Positions 18,478 to 27,876 of a DNA stretch of 64,000 bases are shown piece by piece (the stretch's first letter is position 1; each line of letters begins with the position of its first letter). The translations under genes and the position numbers were made by a program. The notes under the pieces were generated by a model. That model worked only from the letters and a program-made list of their open reading frames with translations, was not told the DNA's origin and did no database searches. The DNA is taken from NCBI GenBank assembly GCA_934352055.1, contig CAKRJY010000009.1, positions 1-64,000 on the forward strand, read 5' to 3'. The stretch is from an uncultured Lachnospiraceae bacterium (GTDB lineage Bacteria; Bacillota; Clostridia; Lachnospirales; Lachnospiraceae).

Positions 18478-20196
18478 CTAACAGACATTGGAAACCACAA
18501 TTTGCAAGGTTTTTCTGCCACGATATTCATTAATTTGTGGATAATATGTAATGGTAACACACCCTTTTTCCTGCTCTATTTCTTCTAAAGCATCCACATC
18601 CCCAAAATATAATCCTTCCATGCAAAATCCGTCTTCTCCCTGCAATTCCATACGCAAAAATTGTTTTTGCTTTCCAATCGGGAATTTACGCATAATGCGT
18701 ACATTTTTCTGGGCAAAAATAGGCTTTGGATTTCCATTTCCAAATGGTTCCAGGATTTCTAACTGGGAAATCAAATCTTCACGGATATAAGAAAAAGGCA
18801 TTGGCACATCAATATGAATCACCGTCTGCATTTCTTCTTTTGTCATCTGTGTATTCGCGTTGATTTCTTCCCGGAATTTTTCAATCTGTTCTTTTGGAAG
18901 AGACAAACCTGCTGCCATCGGATGCCCGCCAAACTTTGAAAAAAGTTCTTTGCATTTACACATCTCATCATACATAGAAAATCCTTCCACCGATCTTCCG
19001 CTTCCTTTTGCGCCATCTCCATCTGCGGCATCCACCAAAACAAAGGTGGGGCGTTCATATCGTTCCCGGATACGTCCCGCTATAATACCGGCAACACTCT
19101 CATGTACACTTGGCAAGTATACCACCAATACAGCATCCTGCATTAACTCCTTTTGTTCTATCTCACGAATCGCCTGTGCAATTCCCTGTTCGGTCATTAC
19201 TTTTCGTTCTTCATTTAATTGTCGCAATTCTTCTGCCAGGCGCGCTGCTTCCGCTGTATCTTCTGCCTCCAACAACTGCAGCGCCTTCGTCGCGGAATCT
19301 AATCTGCCACTGGCGTTTAAGCAAGGGCCAAGCACAAAACCAATATGATACGCACTGATACCATCCATCGACAGATCACAGCGCGCTATCAAGGTCTGCA
19401 TTCCTATATTTTTTGTATGACGCAAACGTTCTAAGCCAAGTGCAACAATGGTGCGATTTTCCTCAACCAGTTCCATGACATCGCCAATGGTTGCAAACGC
19501 GGCATTTTCGATAAATGCCATGGCTTCTTCTTCCGGAATTCCATATTGTTGATACAGTTGCAGAATCACCTTCCACGCCACAACAGCACCGCACAATTTT
19601 TTACATGGGTATGCACAGTCTTCGCGTTTTGGATCAATCACCGCATCCGCTGGTGGCAAATGATATTTTTTTTTTCCATCCACCAGTTCATAAGGGACTT
19701 CGTGATGGTCTGTTACGATGACCGTCAGCCCCTCTTTTTTTGCATATGCAATCGCCTCGGCAGCCGCAATCCCATTATCGCAGGTAATGACAAGTCCGAT
19801 CCCATCCATCACACAGCGTTCCATCAAACGGATATTGACACCATACCCATCCTCAATACGGTCAGGGATTGCGTAATCTGCATCTGCTCCCACCCGAAGC
19901 AAACCCTGGTGCAGAATATAGGTGGACTGAATACCATCAATATCATAATCACCAATAATACGGATCTTTGTATTCTGCTGTATTGCCTTTTGTAAAAGAG
20001 CAATCGCTTTGTCCATATCCTGAAGCAAACCGGCATCTCCTAAATCCTTCTTAGACGGATGCAAATACGCGGCAATGGACGCATCATCCCCCACATCACG
20101 ATTTACGAGAATCCGCGCCACCACCGGATCGATATGATATTTTTCTCCTATTGCCTTAAAATCTGCCCGTTTATTATATACCAGCCATTTTGCCAT
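18478..20196 (-). CDS. recJ: Single-stranded-DNA-specific exonuclease RecJ
   Basis: 572 residues. DHH-family phosphoesterase motifs: IIGDYDIDGIQS (Asp83/Asp85), VITCDNGIAA, VTDHHEVP (DHH 163-165) and KLCGAVVAWK. The DHHA1 domain carries GSGRSVEGFSMYD and FGGHPMAAGLSL, and a C-terminal OB-like domain follows (about 460-572). RecJ degrades single-stranded DNA 5' to 3' in repair and recombination. Length is near that of RecJ from other Firmicutes. It follows the peptidoglycan-binding gene by 40 bp. Confidence 0.95.
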   Translation of the reverse strand: MAKWLVYNKRADFKAIGEKYHIDPVVARILVNRDVGDDASIAAYLHPSKKDLGDAGLLQDMDKAIALLQKAIQQNTKIRIIGDYDIDGIQSTYILHQGLLRVGADADYAIPDRIEDGYGVNIRLMERCVMDGIGLVITCDNGIAAAEAIAYAKKEGLTVIVTDHHEVPYELVDGKKKYHLPPADAVIDPKREDCAYPCKKLCGAVVAWKVILQLYQQYGIPEEEAMAFIENAAFATIGDVMELVEENRTIVALGLERLRHTKNIGMQTLIARCDLSMDGISAYHIGFVLGPCLNASGRLDSATKALQLLEAEDTAEAARLAEELRQLNEERKVMTEQGIAQAIREIEQKELMQDAVLVVYLPSVHESVAGIIAGRIRERYERPTFVLVDAADGDGAKGSGRSVEGFSMYDEMCKCKELFSKFGGHPMAAGLSLPKEQIEKFREEINANTQMTKEEMQTVIHIDVPMPFSYIREDLISQLEILEPFGNGNPKPIFAQKNVRIMRKFPIGKQKQFLRMELQGEDGFCMEGLYFGDVDALEEIEQEKGCVTITYYPQINEYRGRKTLQIVVSNVC

Positions 20197-20236
20197 TGTA
20201 TTTCCTCTTTTCCAGTATCTTCGCTGCCGTTATTTT

Positions 20237-21493
20237 TTATAACTCTGCAATTCCTGTCACACCCACATAAATCTGGGAAATTTTATACCATGTACGATAG
20301 TCTACCACACCTGTCACCGGCAGTCCAAAAATAGATTGGAAGGTACGCACCGCTTCCGCTGTCAAAGGTCCATAAATACCATCCACAGCCACGCGCGGAA
20401 TTGCCGGATAATCCCCTGCAATCACATTCAGATGTTCCTGCAGCTGGCTCACCTTTTTTCCTTCTGAGCCCACAGACAGTTCTCCTGCCCAGGATGTCGG
20501 TATGCCACTGATTTCTTCTGCTGTGCTAATATAGATATTACTGCCATAATAATAGCGAAGAATTTCTATGGTACGTAGCCCCTGATCCGCCAAATCCTTT
20601 GATCCCCACTGGCTGAGCCATTTTGGGCATCGTACATTTTTCCCATCACAATACTGCGTCAAAATCGGTTGCTTGACATTTGGCCGTGCCAGATAGTTGG
20701 TATACATTTCATCGACTACTTGCGAAATCGATTCAAAGATGGTACGTCCATAAGACCATTTTTGATCGTATGCCGTTGATGAGGTAATAGTAAAATCATA
20801 CCCTTTTCCACGGTACCATTCTGTGTAAACACGATTTAACGTAAATGACATAATGGCAAGTACATTTGCACGAATCGCCGCATCCGGCCAGGTTGCATAG
20901 ATTTCACTGGATGCCACATTTTTGATATAATCCGGATATGTCACATAATAATTCTTCGCTTTTGCATCGGACGGTGCGCCATCATGCACAATAACATACT
21001 CCGGGATCACAACTCGGCTTAATACAATCTCCCCGGTTTCTGTGACCGGTTTTACCTCTGTCTCCGGGATTTTAGGCGTTTCCGATACATAAAGCGTATT
21101 GCCGGGCACCACAATTTCTTCTATTTTTCCTGTCGTACTTCCCACGGGAATCAAGGGAACCGGCTGCAATGACAATTCCTGCGGCAATACCTCCGCATCA
21201 GTAAGTTCTAGTGTTTCATACCCTGCAGCTTCTACCACGATATTATATTGTCCATAAGGCATCCCCATTGCCTGCGATTCCAAGCTGTATTCTAACGGCG
21301 GTGTTTCCAGGCGTATATCCGGAACCTGCCCTGCCTCATCCGAAACATAACTTGCTATTTTCTTACCGTCTGACGCCCGGTAAATACTCACCTGCGCCCC
21401 ACGCACCGGTCCTCTGTTCGTACTATCATATAATTCAATTGCGAGTTCTCCTGAAGATGCAAATCCTATTTTCCCTGGTGTTGTCACATCCAT
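20237..21493 (-). CDS. Peptidoglycan-binding protein, spore/cortex-associated type
   Basis: 418 residues, no clear signal peptide. The N-terminal region (about 15-105) looks like a carboxypeptidase-regulatory or Cna-B-like beta sandwich (GPVRGAQVSIY, YGQYNIVVEAAGYE). The middle (about 185-320) has YVTYPDYIKNVASSEIYATW and LNRVYTEWYRGKGYDFTITS, a pattern widespread in Clostridia and slightly like SpoIID-type domains. The C-terminus (about 340-405) is a PG_binding_1 module (VSQLQEHLNVI, VDGIYGPLTAEAVRTFQ). It probably acts in the spore or cell wall; no catalytic function can be assigned. Confidence 0.75.
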   Translation of the reverse strand: MDVTTPGKIGFASSGELAIELYDSTNRGPVRGAQVSIYRASDGKKIASYVSDEAGQVPDIRLETPPLEYSLESQAMGMPYGQYNIVVEAAGYETLELTDAEVLPQELSLQPVPLIPVGSTTGKIEEIVVPGNTLYVSETPKIPETEVKPVTETGEIVLSRVVIPEYVIVHDGAPSDAKAKNYYVTYPDYIKNVASSEIYATWPDAAIRANVLAIMSFTLNRVYTEWYRGKGYDFTITSSTAYDQKWSYGRTIFESISQVVDEMYTNYLARPNVKQPILTQYCDGKNVRCPKWLSQWGSKDLADQGLRTIEILRYYYGSNIYISTAEEISGIPTSWAGELSVGSEGKKVSQLQEHLNVIAGDYPAIPRVAVDGIYGPLTAEAVRTFQSIFGLPVTGVVDYRTWYKISQIYVGVTGIAEL

Positions 21494-21535
21494 TTTTTTC
21501 TCCTGCAGCCATCGTCTCTTTACTATATGACAGCA

Positions 21536-22411
21536 TTAGGAAATGCGTGATTTTTCATCTACACTTCGATCAATCTGTAAATTCTTATAATATTGCATAG
21601 GTGTCACGCCATATTCTTTCTTGAATGCCCGGAAGAAATGGTTGTACCCACCAAATCCTCCCAATTCATACACTTCGCGAATGCTTTTCCCCTGCTCAAT
21701 ATAACGCCTGCAAAGGTCAAGTCTTGCCTTTACAATATATGCATGTGGCGTCTCTCCTGTCATTTTTTTAAATTCTCGCACGATATGATACCGGCTGACA
21801 TAGAATTCATTTTCCAGACGTTCCAAGGTAATATCCTCTGTCAAATGCTCCTTAATATAGATAAAAATATCATCCATCACCACGTGTTTTTTCTTATTCG
21901 CTTTATGCTGCCTGTCCTCCTGTACAGACGAGCGCAATGCTAAGATGAGCAGCATAGACAACAGACTCTTCTCATACAAAGCATGTGCAAATTTTTGTTC
22001 TTCTGTTGCCATTGCATACAGTTTTTTTGAAATATTCTTGATCAGCATTGCCCCTTCACTCTCTGCATGTACCATTTTTACCTGAAATGGCACGACATCA
22101 AACGCGGCATTTAAATCGGTATGCTCATCTGAAAGTGATTGCAGCAGATCCGAACCAATATAAAGAACATAAAGTTCCAGTGGATATTTGTTTTTCCGGT
22201 ATTCCAATTTGATACGATTTCCCGGTTTGATAAAAATCAGATCCTCCATCGTACAGACTTCGTGCTTTTCCTCCGCCTGCAAATAGGAAACACCGCCAAC
22301 CACAAAAATAATGGTATGACGGTTGTTTTGTCCAAAGCTTCTCTGACCGCTCTCCACAATCTTTACATGCTCCATTTCATATCCCTGTCTCTTCATATGT
22401 TCACTTTGCAC
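21536..22411 (-). CDS. AraC family transcriptional regulator of the transporter-esterase-flavin reductase operon
   Basis: 291 residues from a GTG at 22411, with AGGA 7 nt upstream; an ATG at 22396 is the alternative. The N-terminal cupin half (FGQNNRHTIIFVVGG) is followed by two C-terminal helix-turn-helix motifs (about 185-285) with ITLERLENEFYVSRYHIVRE and SIREVYELGGFGGYNHFFRA. It is transcribed divergently from the operon starting at 22566. The weak -35 of that operon suggests that this protein activates it. Confidence 0.9.
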   Translation of the reverse strand: MQSEHMKRQGYEMEHVKIVESGQRSFGQNNRHTIIFVVGGVSYLQAEEKHEVCTMEDLIFIKPGNRIKLEYRKNKYPLELYVLYIGSDLLQSLSDEHTDLNAAFDVVPFQVKMVHAESEGAMLIKNISKKLYAMATEEQKFAHALYEKSLLSMLLILALRSSVQEDRQHKANKKKHVVMDDIFIYIKEHLTEDITLERLENEFYVSRYHIVREFKKMTGETPHAYIVKARLDLCRRYIEQGKSIREVYELGGFGGYNHFFRAFKKEYGVTPMQYYKNLQIDRSVDEKSRIS

Positions 22412-22491
22412 ATTCCTTTCCTATATTTTTTGTTCATTTTGTCAATTTTAACGATATATCAATTTTTCATAGTTTGCAAGCAATTTTTGTA

Positions 22492-22520
22492 TATGTGACC
22501 TCTTTTTTTGTTCCTATAAT
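22492..22520 (+). promoter_or_regulatory. Promoter of the transporter-esterase-flavin reductase operon
   Basis: TATAAT at 22515-22520 is a consensus -10. The -35 position (TATGTG, 22492-22497) is poor. The palindrome TTGCAAGCAA lies just upstream at 22474-22483. This layout fits activator-dependent transcription. Confidence 0.4.
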
Positions 22521-22565
22521 AATACCGTAGCTACCAAAACATTATAAAACGAGAGGTATTTTATT

Positions 22566-23945
22566 ATGAAAGAAACAAGACCTTTTTCTATGAAGGACAA
22601 AATCGGCTACACTCTGGGGGATTTAGGGTGTTGCTGTACGGAACAATTCCGTGCTATGTATCTGACAATTTTTTACACATTGGTATTAAAAGTAAATCCA
22701 GTACACGTTGGTATCTTAATGTTAGTGACCAAATTATGGGATGCCATCAACGATCCACTCATCGGTGCATTGGTTGATAGCCACAAAAACAAAGGTAAAG
22801 GTAAATTTATTCCTTGGATTAAACTTTTTGCATTCCCAACCGCTGTTCTTTGTGTGTTAGGATTCGTCAATGTAAGTAACTTCGCATATGGTGCCCGTCT
22901 TGCATATATGTTTATCACTTATGTTGTATATGAAATTATGTACACTTGCGTCAACGTTCCATTCGGAAGTCTTTCCAGTGTAATGACAGATGACGTAAAC
23001 CAGCGTACAGACCTTTCCCGCTACAGAAGTCTTGGCGGAACCATTTTTATGACAGTTATCGTTATTGCTGGTCCATTATTCCTTTACAAGGATAACCAGC
23101 CAGTACCTAGTCATTTCCTGATTATGGCTGCTATCTGCGCCATCATCGGTTTCATCTGCTTAATGATTACAGCAAACTGGTGTAAAGAACGTGTCATTAC
23201 AGAACCTATAAAAGAAGAAAAAGAAAAACTCAATTACTTACAAGTATTAAAAGATATCACCAAAAACAAAGCTTTGCTTGGTGTTATGTTATCAAGCTTT
23301 ATCGGTATCGTTGGAGCAGGTATGGTGAACGGACTGAACACCTACTTATTCCGTGACTACTTCGGAAACGTTGCTATCATGGCAATTTCTGGTATGTTAA
23401 GTGTCCTTTGGTCACTCATTGCTTTCGTTGGTATCAAGTTTGTTGCAAAGAAATTTGGTAAAAAAGAATGGATTATGTACAGTGCTACTTTCTCTGTCGT
23501 TGTATTTGCCATCTTATTCTTCTTCCCAATGAAGAATCCTTTGCTCTTTATTATCATCAACGGTATCTGCTATCTCGGTGTCAGCGGTTTCCAGGTATTG
23601 ATCTGGGCACTTGTAAATGATGCCATTGATTATCAGGAACTCCAGACTGGAAAGCGTAACGAAGGTATTGTTTACTCTGCTTACACCTTCTTCCGTAAAC
23701 TTGCAAATGCAGTATCTGGAAGTATGAGCAGTTTCGCACTTGCCATCGCTGGATTCAACGTAAATCTGGAAGTACAGAGTGACGCTTTCGCTGGACATCT
23801 CTGGAAAACTTATACCGGCTTATATGTTGTTGGTTACTTATTAGCTGTACTTGTATTAAAGTTTGTATATCCATTAACCAAAGAAAAAACAGAAGAAATG
23901 TTACAGCAGTTAGCAGATAAGAGAAACGCTGCAAACGCTGAATAA
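22566..23945 (+). CDS. GPH-family cation symporter (MFS)
   Basis: 459 residues with about 12 transmembrane helices. Glycoside-pentoside-hexuronide family marks: YTLGDLGCCCTEQF, LWDAINDPLIGALVDSHKNK and the cytoplasmic loop around RTDLSRYRSLGG. These proteins usually import glycosides, uronides or conjugates with H+ or Na+. It is the first gene of a three-gene operon with an esterase and a flavin reductase, so it may import the reductase substrate or a conjugate of it. The substrate is not determinable from sequence. Confidence 0.88.
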   Translation: MKETRPFSMKDKIGYTLGDLGCCCTEQFRAMYLTIFYTLVLKVNPVHVGILMLVTKLWDAINDPLIGALVDSHKNKGKGKFIPWIKLFAFPTAVLCVLGFVNVSNFAYGARLAYMFITYVVYEIMYTCVNVPFGSLSSVMTDDVNQRTDLSRYRSLGGTIFMTVIVIAGPLFLYKDNQPVPSHFLIMAAICAIIGFICLMITANWCKERVITEPIKEEKEKLNYLQVLKDITKNKALLGVMLSSFIGIVGAGMVNGLNTYLFRDYFGNVAIMAISGMLSVLWSLIAFVGIKFVAKKFGKKEWIMYSATFSVVVFAILFFFPMKNPLLFIIINGICYLGVSGFQVLIWALVNDAIDYQELQTGKRNEGIVYSAYTFFRKLANAVSGSMSSFALAIAGFNVNLEVQSDAFAGHLWKTYTGLYVVGYLLAVLVLKFVYPLTKEKTEEMLQQLADKRNAANAE

Positions 23946-23969
23946 TTTTTAGAAAAGAGGTAAATCACA

Positions 23970-24722
23970 TTGATCAAACAAGTCGAACTTACCAATCGTT
24001 CCGGTCACGTTTTACGCGGCATTGTAGATATCCCGGATGAGGGTTCACGTTTTCCTGCCATTGTAAATGTACATGGTTTTACTGGAAATAAGAGCGGCTA
24101 TAAAAACAGTTATACGCAAACGGCAAGATTTCTTGCAAAGCATGGTTTTGCCAGCGTACGATTCGATTTATTCGGAAACGGGGAGAGTGATGGAGAATTT
24201 GAAGATATGACATTTACCGGCATCCTCGAAGATATCGAAGATATCATGAATTGGACAAAACAGCAGGATTTTGCTGATCCGGAAAAAGTAATTCTTTCCG
24301 GTCAGAGCATGGGCGGCTATGCAGCCGCCACTGCTGCTCCAAGAGTAAACCCTTACGCATTGATTCTCATGTGTCCGGGCGCCGGTATGTGGTTTGGATG
24401 TAAGGAACGCGCCGAGACTATGGAGGCAAAAGGCATCACAAGTGCTGATATTGAAGGACTTTGCTTTGCAACATCCTTTAATCATGATTTATACCAGTAT
24501 GAGCCGTTTTCTTCCGCTGCCGGATATGACGGGCCTGTCCTTATCGTTCGTGGTACCGCTGATGATTTAGTAGACGATGCCACCTGCCACAAATATGAAA
24601 CACTTTATTCCGGAAAATGCACCTATCAGACCATTGAAGGTGCAAACCATAACTTTGCCAGTGCTTCTGCAAGAAAAGAACTGAACCAATATATACTCTC
24701 ATTCTTGCAGGCATTAGAATAA
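23970..24722 (+). CDS. Alpha/beta hydrolase, cinnamoyl-esterase-like
   Basis: 250 residues from a TTG start (AGAGG 9 nt upstream). Nucleophile elbow SGQSMGGYA, oxyanion segment NVHGFTGNKSGY, RFDLFGNGESDG, an Asp in RGTADDLV and a His in EGANHNF. This matches small cytoplasmic acyl esterases of the feruloyl/cinnamoyl type and peptidase S9-like hydrolases. In this operon it could release an ester conjugate taken up by the transporter before the reductase acts. That role is inference. It lies 24 bp after the transporter and 29 bp before the reductase. Confidence 0.85.
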   Translation: MIKQVELTNRSGHVLRGIVDIPDEGSRFPAIVNVHGFTGNKSGYKNSYTQTARFLAKHGFASVRFDLFGNGESDGEFEDMTFTGILEDIEDIMNWTKQQDFADPEKVILSGQSMGGYAAATAAPRVNPYALILMCPGAGMWFGCKERAETMEAKGITSADIEGLCFATSFNHDLYQYEPFSSAAGYDGPVLIVRGTADDLVDDATCHKYETLYSGKCTYQTIEGANHNFASASARKELNQYILSFLQALE

Positions 24723-24751
24723 ATAAACAGACTTGAAAGGAAGTATGACTT

Positions 24752-26686
24752 ATGAAACTATTAGAACCTATCGCAGTTGGAAAAACAACCTTTAAGAACC
24801 GCTTGATGTTCCCTCCGCTTACCACCGGATATGAGGAAAAAGACGGTTCTATCGGTGAACAGAGTTTCCGTTTTTACGAACGCCTCGCTAAGGGTGGTGT
24901 TGGTTATATTGTAATCGGAGACGTTGCGCCTCTTGCAACATTCTCTCCTACACCAAAGCTTTATTCTCCTGCACAGGCAGAAGGCTTCAAAAGACTTGCA
25001 GATGCTTGTCATGAAAACGGCGCAAAGCTTGGAATCCAGTTATTCCATCCGGATTACAACGTTGCCGCATTAAATGATTTGTTCCATCAGGGAAAAATGC
25101 AGGAAGCAAGAGCAAAATTGCATCATGATATGCAGCATTTTGTAAACGAAGTCACTGCAGAAGAACTCGAAGAGATTATCAAGCACATGGAAAACTGCGC
25201 TATTTTAGCACAGGAAGCCGGCGTTGACTGTATTGAAGTACATGGTGACCGTCTGGTTGGTTCTCTCTGCTCTCCAATCTTAAATCACAGAACAGATGCA
25301 TATGGCGGAGATCTTGCAAACCGTACACGTTTTGCATTAACACTCGTAAAACGTTTAAAGACCGTTGTTCCAGATATGGTTATTGATTATAAACTTCCTA
25401 TTGTAACTCCACTCGGTGAAAATGCATTCCGTGGTAAAGGTGGTCTTCCATTTGAAGAAGCTTGCATTTTTGCAAAAGAATTGGAAGCAGCCGGCGTAGA
25501 TACCATTCACGTAGCACAGGCAAACCACACAGGAAACATGGGTGATACCATTCCTGCTATGGGAACACAGCCATACGGCTTTATGGTTTCTTACTCTAAG
25601 AAGATCAAGGAAATCGTTTCTATTCCGGTATCCGTTGTAGGACGTATTGTGACACCGGAAGCTGCTGAAGCTGTACTTACCAGCGGTTCTGCTGATATTA
25701 TCGCACTTGGTCGTTCATTGCTTGCAGATCCTGATTTTGCAAATAAATGTGCAGACAATCATGCAGGTTGTGTCAGAACATGTATGATGTGTAACAAGGG
25801 TTGTACCGACAACATTCAAAACCGTGCGTTCTTAAGCTGTGTTTTAAATGCGGAAAATGGTTATGAAGCAAGCCGTCAGATTACTCCTGCTGCTACTGCA
25901 AAACGTGTTGCTATCGTAGGCGCCGGAATTGCAGGCTTAGAAGCTGCCCGTGTTGCTGCTTTACGCGGTCATCAGGTTACTATTTTTGAAAAGTCATTAC
26001 AGATTGGCGGACAGTTACTGATTGCAAGCGTTCCACCAAGAAAAGAAGAAATGATGCGTAGTATCAACTACTACTGCAACGTTTTACCGGAATTAGATGT
26101 TACTTTCCGTCTTGGTCAGGAATTTAGCGAAAAAGATTATGCTTCCTTCGATGAAGTAATTGTTGCAACAGGTGCAACGAATGCGATTATTCCTGTTCCG
26201 GGAAAAGACCTTCCAACAGTTGTCAGTGCATGGGATGTTCTTGCAAAGAAGGAAATCGTATTCGGTAACGTATCTGTCATCGGTGGTGGACTTGTCGGTG
26301 TAGAAACAGCAGAATATCTGGCTTCCCGCGGATGCAAGGTTACAATTGTTGAAATGATGGATCAGATTGCAAAAGAAGAAAGCAACACTGTTCTTCCTAC
26401 ATTGATGGAAGAATTAAACAGCCATGAAGTAGAAGTTCTCACTTCTGCAAAATTGATGGAAATCACAGAAAAATCTGTTATCGTTGAAAAAACAGTTGAC
26501 GAAAAGACAGAAAAAGCAGAAGTTGCTTCTGATTTCGTTGTTATGGCTGTTGGCGCAAAGAAGAATGCCGTAGAATTAAACAATTGCACATTGCCAATCC
26601 ACTATGTTGGTGACTGTGCCGGCGAACGTCCAAGCAACATTGAGCATGCAATCAAATCCGCTTACGACGTAGCATGTGAATTATAA
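24752..26686 (+). CDS. bilR: Old-yellow-enzyme family flavin/FeS reductase, candidate bilirubin reductase (long form)
   Basis: 644 residues with the 2,4-dienoyl-CoA-reductase layout: FMN TIM barrel (about 1-335), a 4Fe-4S site with Cys344, Cys347, Cys351 and Cys363, then an FAD/NAD(P)H region (GAGIAG 390-395 and a second Rossmann motif VIGGGLVGVETAEYL). The active-site region reads EVHGDRLVG, HGDR at 164-167. From memory, Asp166 and Arg167 in an HGDR motif mark gut bilirubin reductases (BilR) and separate them from dienoyl-CoA reductases. Alternatives are bile-acid (BaiCD/BaiH), cinnamate or other enoate reductases. The family is certain; the bilirubin assignment rests on this motif. It ends the AraC-controlled operon. 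Confidence 0.65.
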   Translation: MKLLEPIAVGKTTFKNRLMFPPLTTGYEEKDGSIGEQSFRFYERLAKGGVGYIVIGDVAPLATFSPTPKLYSPAQAEGFKRLADACHENGAKLGIQLFHPDYNVAALNDLFHQGKMQEARAKLHHDMQHFVNEVTAEELEEIIKHMENCAILAQEAGVDCIEVHGDRLVGSLCSPILNHRTDAYGGDLANRTRFALTLVKRLKTVVPDMVIDYKLPIVTPLGENAFRGKGGLPFEEACIFAKELEAAGVDTIHVAQANHTGNMGDTIPAMGTQPYGFMVSYSKKIKEIVSIPVSVVGRIVTPEAAEAVLTSGSADIIALGRSLLADPDFANKCADNHAGCVRTCMMCNKGCTDNIQNRAFLSCVLNAENGYEASRQITPAATAKRVAIVGAGIAGLEAARVAALRGHQVTIFEKSLQIGGQLLIASVPPRKEEMMRSINYYCNVLPELDVTFRLGQEFSEKDYASFDEVIVATGATNAIIPVPGKDLPTVVSAWDVLAKKEIVFGNVSVIGGGLVGVETAEYLASRGCKVTIVEMMDQIAKEESNTVLPTLMEELNSHEVEVLTSAKLMEITEKSVIVEKTVDEKTEKAEVASDFVVMAVGAKKNAVELNNCTLPIHYVGDCAGERPSNIEHAIKSAYDVACEL

Positions 26687-26732
26687 TATCACTTCTTTTC
26701 GAAGTCGTTTAAAAACAACATAATAAACTCCC

Positions 26733-26766
26733 AAAAAAGGCGCTCTGCATAAGCAGAACGCCTTTT
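26733..26766. terminator. Bidirectional terminator between the flavin reductase and pta
   Basis: AAAAAAGGCGCTCTGC, loop ATAA, then GCAGAACGCCTTTT, one mismatch in the stem. It serves the plus-strand operon ending at 26686 and the minus-strand pta ending at 26786. Confidence 0.8.
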
Positions 26767-26785
26767 GTATTACTTGTGATATGAT

Positions 26786-27769
26786 TTATGCAAGTGCAGC
26801 TGTAATGATAGCCATAGAATAAACTTCTGCTGCATTACATCCACGAGACAAATCGTTAACTGGAGCATTTAATCCTAATAAGATTGGACCATACGCCTCG
26901 AAGTTACCAAGTCTCTGTGCAATCTTGTAACCAATATTACCTGCATTAATATCAGGGAAGATAAAGGTATTTGCATGACCTGCGACCTCGGAATCTTTAC
27001 ATTTTGTACGAGCAACACGTGGTGAAACGGCTGCATCAAACTGAATCTCTCCCTCGATTGGAAGGTTCGGGAATTTTGCCTTTGTCTTAGCTGCTGCATT
27101 ACGCATCTTATCTACATCTTCGCCCTTTCCTGAGCCAAGTGTTGAATAGCTAAGGAATGCAACCTGTGGGTCAATACCAAAGATTCTAGCACATTCTGCT
27201 GTCTCTCCAGCGATTTCAACCAATTCATCTTCTGTAGGATGAATATTGATTGCGCAGTCTGCCATAGCAAGTACTTCATTCTCACCGGTAGCAGCTGGAC
27301 GAACCATGATAAAGCATGAAGATACAATAGAGTTTCCTGGCTTTGTCTTAATCAACTGTAAAGCTGGTCTAACGGTATCTGCTGTAGAATAGGTTGCTCC
27401 TCCAAGCAACGAATCAGCAACACCCATCTTTACAAGCATCGTACCAAAGTAGTTTGCCTGAGAAAGAACGCCTCTTGCCTGTTCTGGTGTAACACCCTTG
27501 CTCTTTCTGAGTTCACAGAAAAGCTCAATCATCTCATCCATTCTGTCATAATTATTCGGGTCGATAATTTCTGCACCACGAATATTAAATCCGCTCTCTT
27601 CCGCAGCTGCTTCAATTTCCTCCGGCTTACCGATTAAGATTGGTGCCAAAAAGTTTGAAGCAAGAAGTCTTGAGGATGCCTCAAGAATACGAGGATCGGT
27701 TCCTTCTGTGAAAACGATCTTCTTTGGGTCTTTTTTCAAAATGTCAATTAACTGTCCAAATCCAAACAT
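26786..27769 (-). CDS. pta: Phosphate acetyltransferase
   Basis: 327 residues, the short Pta form typical of Firmicutes. Marks: VFTEGTDPRILEAS at the N-terminus, MGVADSLLGGATYSTADTVRPALQ, SSCFIMVRP and ANTFIFPDINAGNIGYKIAQRLG. It converts acetyl-CoA and phosphate to acetyl phosphate for acetate and ATP formation. Acetate kinase is usually directly downstream, but here the gene is followed by a terminator. Its codon use is biased as in highly expressed genes, and a good promoter lies upstream. Confidence 0.95.
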   Translation of the reverse strand: MFGFGQLIDILKKDPKKIVFTEGTDPRILEASSRLLASNFLAPILIGKPEEIEAAAEESGFNIRGAEIIDPNNYDRMDEMIELFCELRKSKGVTPEQARGVLSQANYFGTMLVKMGVADSLLGGATYSTADTVRPALQLIKTKPGNSIVSSCFIMVRPAATGENEVLAMADCAINIHPTEDELVEIAGETAECARIFGIDPQVAFLSYSTLGSGKGEDVDKMRNAAAKTKAKFPNLPIEGEIQFDAAVSPRVARTKCKDSEVAGHANTFIFPDINAGNIGYKIAQRLGNFEAYGPILLGLNAPVNDLSRGCNAAEVYSMAIITAALA

Positions 27770-27808
27770 AACTGTTTCCTTTCCTACATTTCTTATTTTC
27801 CATCCATC

Positions 27809-27836
27809 ATTCTATCACGCATAATTTATTTTTCAA
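27809..27836 (-). promoter_or_regulatory. pta promoter
   Basis: On the minus strand TTGAAA (27831-27836), 16-bp spacer, TAGAAT (27809-27814), 40 bp before the pta start. Confidence 0.55.
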
Positions 27837-27876
27837 TCGGTTTCGAGCAAATTCATGTTTTTTCTAGAGGACATTG

